Notes: generated by a model from the sequence alone, not told the origin. A stretch of 64,000 bases of DNA from Methylocapsa aurea (GCF_000746085.1 NZ_JQKO01000014.1:52174-116173), one strand, 5' to 3'; numbered from the stretch's first letter, positions 48,248 to 57,848 are shown. Numbers and translations: made by a program.

Positions 48248-49704
48248 GAAAGCCGGCCTCTTTGCAAGAGGGCGGCGTCGCCAGCGATCCGCTTCAGGGC
48301 CGCCGCTTCCTTGCAGAGAAAAATTACCGCGAGGATAGCCGTGAGCGCCATAGCTGCGACGGGACTCATGATGACGCCGTCAATGCCCCAGAAGCGGGGC
48401 AGCACGATGAGGAGCGGGATGAGCAGATAGCCTTGCGGGGCGAGACTGACGATCGCCGCCGACGCGCCTTTGTCGAGAGACTGCAACAACACCAACGCAA
48501 CGAGCTGGATGCCGATTAATCCAAAGCAGATATGAAAGGCGACAACCGCCTCGACGCCCATCCGAAGCACGGCCGGGTCCACTGTGAACAGGCCGACGAT
48601 CGCCCGTGGAAAGGCCAAGATGGCCAATGCGTAGGCGACAGCGAAGGCCGTCGTCGCAGTGAGCATGAACCTGGTGGCCGATAGCACGCGCAACGGCGCC
48701 TTCGCGCCCCAGGCATAGCTGAGCACGGCCTGTGCGCCGATGCAAAAGCCGACCAACGGAAGTTCGCCGAAGGTGAGGATGCGCAAAGCGATGCCGACGC
48801 CGGCGATTGCGGAATCGCCGCCATAGGCGCCGGCGGCGCGATACACCATGGTGAAGGCGACCGCCGATAAGGCGGTGGTGAGCGTCGCCGGCACGCCGAC
48901 GTTGAGAATGGGGCGAAGGAGGCGCGCGGTCGGGCGGAACAGTCGCCAATCGACCCGAAGGACGCCAGCTCTTTTGGCGAAATAAATTGCGAAGGCGGCG
49001 AGCGCCGCGAGCTGCGACGTTATCGTCGCGAGCGCCGCGCCCCCTATGCCAAGTCCGAATGCAAAAATGAAGAGCGGATCGAGAATAATATTTAGCGCAA
49101 AGGCGCCGATCAGCGTCCACATGCTGAAGCGGGTGTTGCCTTCGGATATGACGACGAAGTCGCAAAGGATCTGGAGCAGCATGAAGGCGCAGCCGAAAGA
49201 CATGATCCCCACATAGTCGCGCGCGGGCGGCAGGATGGCCTCGGTCGCGCCGAAGAGAAGGAGAATCGGGGTCAGCCAGCGGAGCAGTCCGGCCGTGCAT
49301 GCAAGGCCGAGCAAAGCCGCGAGGCCCAAACCGATGGTCGCGGTCGCGTTGGCGTCTTCGGCGTCCTTTGCGCCGAGCAGACGTCCGATCGACGCCGCGG
49401 CGCCGACCCCCAGTCCGTGACCGAGCGCCGAGACGAAAAGGAAAATCGGCAAGGCGACGCTGACCGCAGCGACGGCCTCCACGCCCAACATTCCGATGAA
49501 CGCCGCATTGACGACATGATGCAGGGCATGGATCGACAGCCCGAAGACGGAGGGCGTCGCCAGACGGATGATGAGCGAGCCCAGCCGGGGATCGCCGAGA
49601 TCGACCGGCTTTGGCAAGGACGGCCTCAACCCTGGCGCTTCGATGGATGCGAGAGAGTCGTCGATTGCGCAGGATGCTTGCGAGGAGGATTGCGAGCCGC
49701 TCAT
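48244..49704 (-). CDS. MATE family efflux transporter, likely siderophore exporter
   Basis: The protein has 486 residues and twelve membrane segments. LIIRLATPSVFGLSIHALHH VVNAAFIGMLG is the first MATE helix, and the second half repeats the pattern (LRPILNVGVPATLTTALSAV). MATE proteins export small compounds in exchange for H+ or Na+. Its start overlaps the stop of the IucB-type gene (ATGA) and its stop overlaps the following GNAT gene, a close coupling that suggests export of the hydroxamate product. Confidence 0.9.
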   Translation of the reverse strand: MSGSQSSSQASCAIDDSLASIEAPGLRPSLPKPVDLGDPRLGSLIIRLATPSVFGLSIHALHHVVNAAFIGMLGVEAVAAVSVALPIFLFVSALGHGLGVGAAASIGRLLGAKDAEDANATATIGLGLAALLGLACTAGLLRWLTPILLLFGATEAILPPARDYVGIMSFGCAFMLLQILCDFVVISEGNTRFSMWTLIGAFALNIILDPLFIFAFGLGIGGAALATITSQLAALAAFAIYFAKRAGVLRVDWRLFRPTARLLRPILNVGVPATLTTALSAVAFTMVYRAAGAYGGDSAIAGVGIALRILTFGELPLVGFCIGAQAVLSYAWGAKAPLRVLSATRFMLTATTAFAVAYALAILAFPRAIVGLFTVDPAVLRMGVEAVVAFHICFGLIGIQLVALVLLQSLDKGASAAIVSLAPQGYLLIPLLIVLPRFWGIDGVIMSPVAAMALTAILAVIFLCKEAAALKRIAGDAALLQRGRLS

Positions 49705-50834
49705 CGAACCACCGCCTGCTCGCCGCGATGAAACAGCGCAATTGACGAGGCGCTCGACAGGGACGCCGCCCGCTCCGAGCCCGTCTTATCCGGAGCCCAC
49801 AGGCGGTCGCCAAAAAAGCGCTCGCGCAGCAGCATCACCAAAAGCGCTCGCTTATGAGGGAAATCGAAATGCTTGATCTTGGCAAAGCCGGATTTGTCGA
49901 GATTGCGAATTTGTTGGGCGTGGGCGGCGCTCGGTTCGCCGACGATCCTTTGCGTGCGGGGTTCGTCCAAAAACATGAAATGCATCAGCGAGGGGAGCCA
50001 GGCGGTGATCCAAGCCTTGCCACGGAAGGCGTCTTCTCCCACGGCGACATGCCAACCGCGATCATAGTCATCCGCGTCGTAATAAGGCCCGAGCCGGTTT
50101 TCCTTCGCCCAATAGACTTCGAAATAGCCGAATGGCGCGCCGTCGAAGCAGCCAATCAGCGGCAGCGCGTGCGGATCGCCGAGGCGCGCTTCCAAATAGT
50201 CTCTGTGGCGGTAAAGGTCGCCCGCCTCGTCCCAAATTGTCGCGATGCGCGGATCGTTCATCCACCGATTGAAACAGGCGACGTCCGTCTCGATGTCGAG
50301 AACGCGAAACGATATGACTTGATCCAGCCACGGAATGAAGCGGGCGTAGAGCGTTCCCTTTGGGCGGGGCGGCCGCAGTGGGTGGCGCTTTCCATCGGTC
50401 GTCACATGAATTTGCGGAAACGGCGCATGGGTGCAATGCGCTAGCCAAGCCGATGGCAGCTGCCAGAATAATTCAGGGGCGACGACCAAATGTGCGCCAT
50501 CCTCGATTGTCACGCCGCTGGCGATGAGAGCATCGCACAGACCCGACGCGCGATCGACCCCGATCCGAAGACGATCCAGGTGCGGCTCGCGCGAAAGCAC
50601 CGCCTCAATCGCGGCCAGGAGCAAGCGCTCAGTTTCTGCGACGGGCGGCGCCAGCGTCTCGGCTGCGCAGATCAACGTTGGCGGATCGCGATCAAGACGA
50701 AATGTCTCAATTGAGGAACCGACGCTTCCGACGATCAGGCGCTCCTCCGCCAAAGCCACGCGGCAGCGTCCCGCGCGATCCGCGTTGAAGGCCCAAAAGG
50801 TTTGCTCGCAAGGCCCTTGTTGCGCTTGATGCAT
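49701..50834 (-). CDS. Siderophore N-hydroxy-amine acyltransferase, IucB type
   Basis: The protein has 377 residues. The C-terminal half is the IucB/RhbD/AlcB acyltransferase domain: FNRWMNDPRIATIWDEAG, YLEARLGDPHALPLIGCFDG APFGYFEVYWAKENRLGPYY, GEDAFRGKAWITAWLPSLMH FMFLDEPRTQRIVGEPSA. It acylates the hydroxylamine of N-hydroxy lysine or ornithine to give a hydroxamate. The N-terminal 150 residues form the less conserved leading domain. It is the first gene of a coupled operon with the exporter and lies opposite the NRPS gene, with a PvdS-type box 103 bases upstream. Confidence 0.92.
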   Translation of the reverse strand: MHQAQQGPCEQTFWAFNADRAGRCRVALAEERLIVGSVGSSIETFRLDRDPPTLICAAETLAPPVAETERLLLAAIEAVLSREPHLDRLRIGVDRASGLCDALIASGVTIEDGAHLVVAPELFWQLPSAWLAHCTHAPFPQIHVTTDGKRHPLRPPRPKGTLYARFIPWLDQVISFRVLDIETDVACFNRWMNDPRIATIWDEAGDLYRHRDYLEARLGDPHALPLIGCFDGAPFGYFEVYWAKENRLGPYYDADDYDRGWHVAVGEDAFRGKAWITAWLPSLMHFMFLDEPRTQRIVGEPSAAHAQQIRNLDKSGFAKIKHFDFPHKRALLVMLLRERFFGDRLWAPDKTGSERAASLSSASSIALFHRGEQAVVR

Positions 50835-50936
50835 CGATGACTCCGGCTTTGGTCAATGAGGAGCGGAAAGTCGGGACAGTCGGCGCGATGGCGCTGTGAT
50901 GGAGCTCCAGCCAATCAGCGTCCCGTGAAAACTAAG

Positions 50937-50960
50937 ACGAAGGACAGTTCTCGAAATTTA
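50937..50960 (-). promoter_or_regulatory. TAAAT-N16-CGT box driving the acyltransferase-exporter operon
   Basis: On the minus strand TAAAT (50956-50960) and CGT (50937-50939) are 16 bases apart, the published spacing of PvdS-type iron-starvation promoters. The TAAAT lies inside the left arm of a 16-bp inverted repeat (50954-50969). The acyltransferase start is about 100 bases downstream. Confidence 0.7.
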
Positions 50961-51018
50961 GTGCGCCGCGCAAATTTCATGGGCCGCCCGCAAAAATTAT
51001 TGCGGCGCGCTAAATTTT
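50954..51018. repeat. Inverted repeat in the divergent siderophore promoter region
   Basis: AAATTTAGTGCGCCGC (50954-50969) and GCGGCGCGCTAAATTT (51003-51018) are complementary except at one position, separated by 33 bases. Each arm provides the -35-like TAAAT of an outward-pointing promoter. The rest of the 385-base gap between the two operons shows no gene. Confidence 0.8.
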
Positions 51019-51035
51019 GCGGCGGCCTGTTCGTC
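51012..51035 (+). promoter_or_regulatory. TAAAT-N16-CGT box driving the NRPS operon
   Basis: TAAAT (51012-51016) and CGT (51033-51035) are separated by 16 bases on the plus strand, mirroring the minus-strand box at 50937-50960. The NRPS start at 51220 is 185 bases further, which leaves a long leader. Confidence 0.7.
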
Positions 51036-51219
51036 TTTGGAGGCATGTGGTCCAGCGAGTCCATCCGATTGCGGACCTCCATTCAAGGACCATCGGACGA
51101 AGTGCGAGCGAGGCGCGGTTGTAGGTCGGTACCGGCGCGCGATCCGACATTTGATCGCGAGTCGCCGGCTTAAGGAGTCGCGCGCGGCGAGGCCCAATGG
51201 ACCAACAGGGGATAGAATT

Positions 51220-54200
51220 GTGAACATAGCAGCCTCAATTGGCGCAACCATGCCGGAGAAGTTGTCCGGACATTCGCCCCTGGAATTTCCGCTGACGCTC
51301 GGACAGCGGCGCATCTGGTCGCTCGCCCAAATCGGCAGCGATGATGTGATGAGCCCCTATGCGTTAAGCTTGCGGGTGCGGGGACATTTGGATGTTGATG
51401 CGCTCACGCGCGCGATCAGGCTGCTTGGCGAACGTCATGGCGCATTGCGCATGCGCTTTCTGCGTTCGGCGGGAGGCCGCATCGACCAGAAGATCGATGG
51501 CATGGCGACTCTGGCGCCAAAATACATGGACCTGGGAGCGATCGACGCCGAGCGGCGCGTCGCTGAGGCCACGCGCCTAGCGCTTGCCGATGCCTCTTTC
51601 GATCTCGCTGATGGGCTGCCGACGCGCGCGCTCTTGCTGCGGCTCGCGCATGATGACCATCTCTTCAGCATGACAATCCATCCAATCGTGTGCGACGCCG
51701 CTTCGATCCGCGTCATTGCTTGCGATCTGATGGAGCTTTACTCGGCCTTGCTCCAGTGCCGGACGCCAAACCTGCCGGCCCTCGACGATGATTTGACGGC
51801 CGCCCTTGTCGAGCAGGCATGGCTTCGTTCCGAGGCTTGTCGCACGGCGTTGAATTTCTGGCGCGATCGTTTGCCGGCCGAACCGCCATCGCTGGCTTTT
51901 CCAACGCGTCATCTTGGTGGCAGGGCCCCCACCGGCGAACGCGGAGTGCGCGGTTTCAAACTCGGCGCCGAGTCAAGCGCCAGCTTGCGGCGCTTGAGAG
52001 TCGGCGCGCAGCAGCCAATGTCTACCTTGCTTTTGACGGCCTTTAACGCGCTGCTTGGCCGCTATGGCGAGCAAGTTGCGTTCGCTCTTGGGGTGGTGGT
52101 GGAGAATCGGGCCGATTCGGCGCGGCAAGGCGCCGTAGGCCGGCTTGAGGATGTTGCCCCTCTTTTGACGCGGCTGACAACCGACATGACTTTCTTGGAA
52201 GCCCTTGAGCGGGTAGCCGCCGCTTTAGACGAGGCCGCAGCGCATCATGTCCCCTTCGAAAGGCTGGCGCAGGAAATCTCCGATCGAGATGGCGAATCCG
52301 GCAAGACCTTCATCCAAGCCTTGTGCGAACATCGCCGGCCTGTGATCGATTTCGAGCATCTGAAGGGCGGCGTTGAAATCGAGGTCATCGACGCGGGCGG
52401 ATCGCGCGCCGACGCCGATATCGTCTTTAGGACCAGCGAGAATGCGGATGGCGCCATCGATGTGTCCATCGGCTTTTCGGGGGACTTGTTCGATAGCGGG
52501 ATGATCGAGCGGACTCTGGATCATTTCGCTAAGATTATCGCCGCGGTCACCGTCGATCCTGGAATTGCGCTGCGGGATATCGCGCTCTTCGACGCGGAAG
52601 AACTCGATCGCCTGTCTGCGCCCTATGAGGACGCGGCGAGCGACGACGAACGGCCGATCCACGAAATCATCGGAGCGCAGGCGCAGCGTCAACCGGACGC
52701 GCCCGCCGTCTATCATGGCGATTCATGCTTGACCTACGGCCAGCTGGAAAGGTCGGCAAATCAACTCGCCCACCGCTTGCTGGCCATTGGCGCGGGACCG
52801 GAGGTTTGCGTCGGCATTGCGTTGCGGCGTTCGCCGCAAGCCATTGTCGCTATTCTTGCGGCGCTGAAGGCCGGCGCCGCATTTGTCCCCATCGATCCAG
52901 ATCATCCGGCAGCGCGCAACCGCCATATCTTGAACGACGCCGGCATTTCGATTGTCCTCACGCAGAGCGCTCTGCGCGCTTCAATTTCTGATGTTGTCGA
53001 TGCGGTCGTGTTGGAGATTGATCGGATTGACCTCGATCGGGAGCCGCATCTGGCGCCAGCAGGCGACATCGCCCCCGATCAGCTGGCCTATGTCATCTAC
53101 ACCTCTGGATCGACCGGCCTTCCTAAAGGCGTGGCGGTCGAACACGGTCCGCTGACTCGCCATTGCCAGAGCACCGCCCGCATCTACGAGATGGACGCCG
53201 AGTCCTGTGAGCTCGCCTTTCTGCCGTTCAGCTCGGACGGCGGGCATGAGCGCTGGATGACCCCTTTGATGGTCGGGGGGAGCGTCGTGCTCCCCGACAG
53301 GCTTTGGACGCCCGAGGAGACATTCGCGGCCATGCGGCGCCATGGCGTCAACAATGCGAGTTTTCCGACCGCCTATCTGCAACAATTGGCCGAGTGGGCG
53401 GCGGCGATCGGGTCCGCTCCGCCGCTTCGCCTCTATTCGTTCGGCGGCGAAGGGCTCGCGCAAAAGACATTCGACCTCTTGTCGGGCGCGCTCAAGGCGG
53501 AATGGCTGATCAATGGCTACGGCCCGACCGAAACCATCATGACGCCGATGGTTTGGAAGGTCCGCTCGGGCGCCCGCTTTGATGGGACCTACGCGCCGAT
53601 CGGCCGCGCGGTGGGAAGGCGCCGGGTCTATATTCTCGACAAGGATCTCAATCCGGCGCCGATCGGCGTAACCGGAGAACTCTATATCGGCGGCGACGGC
53701 GTCGCCCGTGGCTATGTCGGAAATCCGGAGCTCACCGCTGAGCGCTTCGTGCGCGATCCCTTTAGCGAGGCGAACGAGCGCCTCTATCGCTCGGGCGATC
53801 TCGCGCGCTGGAGAGAAGATGGCTCGGTCGAATTCATCGGCCGCCGCGATCACCAGGTGAAGCTGCGCGGCTATCGCATCGAACTCGGCGAGATCGAAGC
53901 CGCGCTGCGCGCCGAACCCCATGTCAGCGAATGCGCCGCGATGCTGCGAGCCGATGGCGGTCACCCGCCCCAGCTGGTGGGCTATGTCGTCCCTGCGGAG
54001 GGGATGCGCCTCAGTCCGACGGAATTGCGCAAGAGCCTGGCTCGGCAGTTGCCCGAATATATGACTCCCAGCGCCATCGTCGTTTTGGACAGGCTGCCGC
54101 TCAACGCGAACGCCAAGGTCGATCGCGCGGCGTTGCCCTCCCCAGCATCATCGCCGGCGGATCTCGTCGCGCCCGCGACGAAGCGGGAGGAGGAACTGGC

Positions 54201-55302
54201 TGCGATCTGGCGCGATATCCTCGGCCTGTCGGAGATCGGCGTCACGCAGAACTTTTTCGAGATTGGCGGCCACTCCTTGGCCGCGTTGAGAATTCTCGCC
54301 CGCGTCAAGTTGATGAACCCGAGCAGCGACATTGGCATCGCCGATCTGTTCAACCATCAAGACATCCGCTCCTTGGCGCCGGTCATTGACAGAATGCGGG
54401 AGCGAACGCCAGAGGCGGAAATCGTTCGCCTGCGCTCCCATGGCGCAAAGCCGATGCTTTATTGCTTTCCCGGCCTTCTTGTCAGCACGCGTGAATATAT
54501 GCGGCTCGTCGATTATCTGGGCCCGGATCAGCCGGCGACGGGCTTTCTTTGTTACTCGCTATCGGAAGACAAGAAGATCGACGCCTCCGTTGAAGAGATC
54601 ACCGCGCGCTATGCGGAGCGCATTCGAAGCGAGAGCAAGGGACAGCCCTGTTTTTTTCTAGGCTGGTCATGGGGCGGCCTGCTCGCCTACGAAGCGGCGC
54701 GAATGCTGAAGGACGATATCGATCTGCGCATGATCGGCATGGTCGATGTCTGCGATATGGATACCGACTTCGCGGTCGGCGCGATTCCCAAATTCGATCC
54801 GGGGGAGCGAGACGACCTACAGCGGCGCATCGCGATCTGGTTGGGCGAAACCAGGATGCGCGCCGATTGGGACCGCCTTCTGAGTTCGATGGACGCGCAG
54901 GCCTATGATCAATTCCTGCGCTACGTCGGCAATAGCGAGGAGGACTTGCCAGTCGATGGACCAGACATCGGCAGCAGGGAGCACACGTTTTGGGTGCTGA
55001 TCGACAACGCGCTGATCTTTCGCCGCTATCATATGGCTCCGTTCGATTGCCCGATCCATTCCTGGGCCGCCGAGGATTCCTTGAACCGAGGCCTCAACCT
55101 GATCGATTGGCGAAGCTTATCGCGCGACGCTCGAGCCGCCGAAATCGTGTCGGGGACGACGCATCTTCACATCATTGGCGCAACCGCATTCCATGCGCGC
55201 CTGGCGCTCCGCATGGAGGAAGCGCTCGATTTTTCGCGATCAGGCTCCCCGCTTGGAGGAGCTGGAGAATTTCATCAAAGGTTGGGGGACAGACGCCTAT
55301 GA
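51220..55302 (+). CDS. Single-module non-ribosomal peptide synthetase (C-A-T-TE), hydroxamate siderophore type
   Basis: The protein has 1360 residues from GTG 51220 (AGGGGATAG upstream; ATG 51250 is possible). Condensation-like domain: about residues 20-440, where the HHxxxDG motif reads HPIVCDA (154-160), so the catalytic second histidine is proline. Adenylation domain: about 460-985 with YTSGSTGLPKG (near 628), NGYGPTE, YRSGDLARW and NANAKVDR. Carrier domain: phosphopantetheine serine S1019 in GGHSLAALR. Thioesterase: GWSWGG with S1150. One module ending in TE suits repeated use to build an oligomeric or cyclic trihydroxamate, as for vicibactin synthetase. The amino acid selected was not predicted. 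The stop overlaps the hydroxylase start. Confidence 0.92.
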   Translation: MNIAASIGATMPEKLSGHSPLEFPLTLGQRRIWSLAQIGSDDVMSPYALSLRVRGHLDVDALTRAIRLLGERHGALRMRFLRSAGGRIDQKIDGMATLAPKYMDLGAIDAERRVAEATRLALADASFDLADGLPTRALLLRLAHDDHLFSMTIHPIVCDAASIRVIACDLMELYSALLQCRTPNLPALDDDLTAALVEQAWLRSEACRTALNFWRDRLPAEPPSLAFPTRHLGGRAPTGERGVRGFKLGAESSASLRRLRVGAQQPMSTLLLTAFNALLGRYGEQVAFALGVVVENRADSARQGAVGRLEDVAPLLTRLTTDMTFLEALERVAAALDEAAAHHVPFERLAQEISDRDGESGKTFIQALCEHRRPVIDFEHLKGGVEIEVIDAGGSRADADIVFRTSENADGAIDVSIGFSGDLFDSGMIERTLDHFAKIIAAVTVDPGIALRDIALFDAEELDRLSAPYEDAASDDERPIHEIIGAQAQRQPDAPAVYHGDSCLTYGQLERSANQLAHRLLAIGAGPEVCVGIALRRSPQAIVAILAALKAGAAFVPIDPDHPAARNRHILNDAGISIVLTQSALRASISDVVDAVVLEIDRIDLDREPHLAPAGDIAPDQLAYVIYTSGSTGLPKGVAVEHGPLTRHCQSTARIYEMDAESCELAFLPFSSDGGHERWMTPLMVGGSVVLPDRLWTPEETFAAMRRHGVNNASFPTAYLQQLAEWAAAIGSAPPLRLYSFGGEGLAQKTFDLLSGALKAEWLINGYGPTETIMTPMVWKVRSGARFDGTYAPIGRAVGRRRVYILDKDLNPAPIGVTGELYIGGDGVARGYVGNPELTAERFVRDPFSEANERLYRSGDLARWREDGSVEFIGRRDHQVKLRGYRIELGEIEAALRAEPHVSECAAMLRADGGHPPQLVGYVVPAEGMRLSPTELRKSLARQLPEYMTPSAIVVLDRLPLNANAKVDRAALPSPASSPADLVAPATKREEELAAIWRDILGLSEIGVTQNFFEIGGHSLAALRILARVKLMNPSSDIGIADLFNHQDIRSLAPVIDRMRERTPEAEIVRLRSHGAKPMLYCFPGLLVSTREYMRLVDYLGPDQPATGFLCYSLSEDKKIDASVEEITARYAERIRSESKGQPCFFLGWSWGGLLAYEAARMLKDDIDLRMIGMVDVCDMDTDFAVGAIPKFDPGERDDLQRRIAIWLGETRMRADWDRLLSSMDAQAYDQFLRYVGNSEEDLPVDGPDIGSREHTFWVLIDNALIFRRYHMAPFDCPIHSWAAEDSLNRGLNLIDWRSLSRDARAAEIVSGTTHLHIIGATAFHARLALRMEEALDFSRSGSPLGGAGEFHQRLGDRRL

Positions 55303-56621
55303 ACGAACAGACTCTTGATCTCGCGGGCGTCGGAATCGGCCCCTTCAACCTCAGTCTGGCCGCTCATCTTGACGCCATTCCTGCTGTGCAAGCCCGCTTC
55401 TTCGACCAATGCGAGCGCTTCGATTGGCATCCCGGACTCATGCTGCCGGACGCCGAGCTGCAGACATCCTTTCTCAAGGATCTTGTGACGGCCACCGATC
55501 CCACCAGTCGATGGTCGTTCCTCTCCTATCTTGTCGCCCACAAGCGCTTCTATAAGTTTCTCAACGCTGAATTCGAGGCGACCCCGCGAAAGGAGTTTGC
55601 GAAATATCTGGAATGGACGGCCAACGGGTTGAGCGATTTGCAATTCAACGCTCGAGTGAAGGAGGTGTCGTTCGGTCGAAGCGCATTTACGGTGAGGCTG
55701 GACGATCAGGATTATTCATCGCAACATATAGCGCTCGGCATCGGCCATGCGCCCTGTCTTCCGACATGGGCAAGTTCGCTTATCGGAGACAACTGCTTTC
55801 ATTCGTCGCAAGCCACCCAGCATTTGGGCGCAATGAGCGGCGAGCGGATCGTCGTGATCGGCGGCGGACAAAGCGGCGCCGAGATCGTGCTCAATCTCCT
55901 ATCCAAGGGGCAAAGTCCGGCGAAGGAGATAAAGTGGATCAGCCGACGGCAAAATTTCGAGCCGCTCGACGCCACGCCTTTCACCAATGAGCTTTTCACG
56001 CCCGAATATGTCGATCGATTCCGCCGTCTTGGCGAGGAGCGCAGACAGAGTCTGCTGTCGCATCACAAGCTCGCGAGCGACGGCGCCTCGGCCTCGACTC
56101 TGCGCGCGATCTACCGTCGGCTATATGCGTTGCGGCACTTGGAAGGAAGCGACGCCGACGTCGCGCTCCTGCCGCATCGGGACGTCATCCAGGCGGACCG
56201 GCAGAAGGATGAGTTCAAACTGGTGATGCGCAATGGGTTCGACGGGGGCATCGAAATCATCTTCGCCAAGACCATCATATTGGCGACTGGATACGCCTTC
56301 AAAATCCCCGACTTTCTCGCGCCGCTCAAGGACAGAATAGCCCTCGATCGTTCCGGCAATTTTATTCTTGGCGACGATTTCTCGGTGAAATGGGATGGGC
56401 CGCGGCAAAATCACATCTTCGCGCTCAATGCCGGAAGACACAGCTATGGCATTGCCGAACCGCAATTGAGCCTCATGGCTTGGCGCAGCGCGGTCATCGT
56501 CAACGCGCTTTTGCGTCGGCGGCATTTCGATCTCGATATGCCGCCGTCGATCATGCGCTGGGCGACAAGCGGGGATGGATTCTCCGAGGCGCCTGGCGCC
56601 AGCATCCCGATCGCCGGTTGA
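55299..56621 (+). CDS. Lysine/ornithine N-monooxygenase (siderophore hydroxylase)
   Basis: The protein has 440 residues and overlaps the NRPS stop by four bases. FAD motif DLAGVGIGPFNLSLAAHL, the FDWHPGLMLPDAELQTSFLK stretch, the NADPH motif IVVIGGGQSGAEIV (from about residue 185) and the ATGYAFKIPDF third motif are those of IucD/PvdA/VbsO enzymes. They hydroxylate the side-chain amine of free lysine or ornithine with NADPH and O2. Wording at the N terminus (GIGPFNLSLAA) is nearer to the lysine type, but the substrate is not certain. The product feeds the IucB-type acyltransferase. Confidence 0.93.
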   Translation: MNEQTLDLAGVGIGPFNLSLAAHLDAIPAVQARFFDQCERFDWHPGLMLPDAELQTSFLKDLVTATDPTSRWSFLSYLVAHKRFYKFLNAEFEATPRKEFAKYLEWTANGLSDLQFNARVKEVSFGRSAFTVRLDDQDYSSQHIALGIGHAPCLPTWASSLIGDNCFHSSQATQHLGAMSGERIVVIGGGQSGAEIVLNLLSKGQSPAKEIKWISRRQNFEPLDATPFTNELFTPEYVDRFRRLGEERRQSLLSHHKLASDGASASTLRAIYRRLYALRHLEGSDADVALLPHRDVIQADRQKDEFKLVMRNGFDGGIEIIFAKTIILATGYAFKIPDFLAPLKDRIALDRSGNFILGDDFSVKWDGPRQNHIFALNAGRHSYGIAEPQLSLMAWRSAVIVNALLRRRHFDLDMPPSIMRWATSGDGFSEAPGASIPIAG

Positions 56622-56805
56622 GAGCGCCGCCCGTCTGCCGCTTGGCTGCGACGGGATTGAAAAAGCCTTCAGCGTCGAGCGCCGCGCCCGGACGCTGGAG
56701 GCGAGGTCAAAACGCATAGCGGAAGCCTCCGAAGATCGCGAGGCCATTGCCCGGAAAGAAAACGTGCTGGTTATTCGGCATGCATCCGCTTGATCAAGTT
56801 TAAGG

Positions 56806-57456
56806 TCATTCCGCCGCTAGCTTAGGAGGCGCCAACTCATCGACGAGAGCCTGAAAGCGGGCCTCGGTCCCTTTGATGGCGCCAAACCAATTGAAGAGAA
56901 CAGCCGCCGTCGAGACGACATCGCGCAGCGCTTTGCCGCGGTCGCCGGCGATAGCGGCGTCGGCGGCTTTTTGGGCGAAATGGCTAATCAGCCAATACCA
57001 ATCGAGTGGCGTCTTGCCTTTGCCGCCGGCGGCGCCCCATCGTTCGATCTGATGCGCCGCTTCGGCATTGACCGCGGCAAGAAAACTGTCGGCTTGCGAC
57101 TCCTTTAAGAGTATTTCAAGCGACAGAACGCGCGCCTCCAAATGCTCCACCATTTGCGCGGCGACGAGCGCGGTTCCATTTTCGATGCCTTCCGGACGCC
57201 CGGCCTCTGAACGCAATTGTTTTGAAAGCGCCGTCGCTGGGAACGGGCTGACGGACTCAGACCCGAGATAAGACCTGAGCCGGCTGCGCAGTTCGACTAT
57301 CTCCGTTCGCAGCGCCGCATTGTCCGTTTCCGTCTTGTTGGCGGCGCAGCGCCATTTTTCATTGAGCGGCTCCGCGATCATCGCCCGTCGCTTCCAATGC
57401 TCACATTCGCTGGCGAGTTTGCCAAGCAATGCGTCAGAATTCTTTCCATCATTCAT
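56806..57456 (-). CDS. Hypothetical protein with phage-like C-terminal region
   Basis: The protein has 216 residues from ATG 57456, with GGGGGA six bases upstream. The first 100 residues form a coiled coil (NAALRTEIVELRSRLRSYLG). The last 90 carry AAHQIERWGAAGGKGKTPLD WYWLISHFAQKAADAA and DVVSTAAVLFNWFGAIKG, a pattern seen in uncharacterised phage and prophage proteins with a nucleotide-pyrophosphohydrolase-like helical fold. No phage neighbours are present. It is convergent with the hydroxylase. Confidence 0.5.
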   Translation of the reverse strand: MNDGKNSDALLGKLASECEHWKRRAMIAEPLNEKWRCAANKTETDNAALRTEIVELRSRLRSYLGSESVSPFPATALSKQLRSEAGRPEGIENGTALVAAQMVEHLEARVLSLEILLKESQADSFLAAVNAEAAHQIERWGAAGGKGKTPLDWYWLISHFAQKAADAAIAGDRGKALRDVVSTAAVLFNWFGAIKGTEARFQALVDELAPPKLAAE

Positions 57457-57848
57457 GCGCGATCCCCCATCCACCTATTTTGGAATCCAGCCCAGGCCGC
57501 TCCTCGGCGGCTCCATTGTAGATAGGCTGGCGCAAAGCGCTTTGCCGCCTGACAGAGCGCCATCGATGTGGAGAGGCTCGCTATCGCTATCGCCATCGGA
57601 TTTCACCAACACGACAGAGGCGCGGCTGGCGGGCTCCGGACGCTCCAGCCAGGGCGCTGAAAGCATCCGCCAAATCCGCAGACCGCCGGCTGATATTCTC
57701 GCCGAACCGACATTGAAGCGGCGCCTCGACCTTCAGACGACACGAAACCTAGCCGTCAATGCGAGCAAGAGAGCTTCGGTTCTCCCTTTGCCGGAAAATG
57801 CATTAAAAGAGATGAAGGCAGCCGGATCGGCCAAAGGAGAACGCCCGC
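57457..57848. other. Gap between divergent genes without recognised content
   Basis: These 392 bases separate the minus-strand hypothetical gene from the heme-degrading gene. I saw no gene, clear promoter or operator. Confidence 0.35.

Noticed and set aside
51037..51219. Upstream extension of the NRPS frame by 61 codons
   Set aside because: The extension is arginine/proline-rich and not NRPS-like, and it overlaps the promoter box; the GTG at 51220 has a ribosome-binding site.
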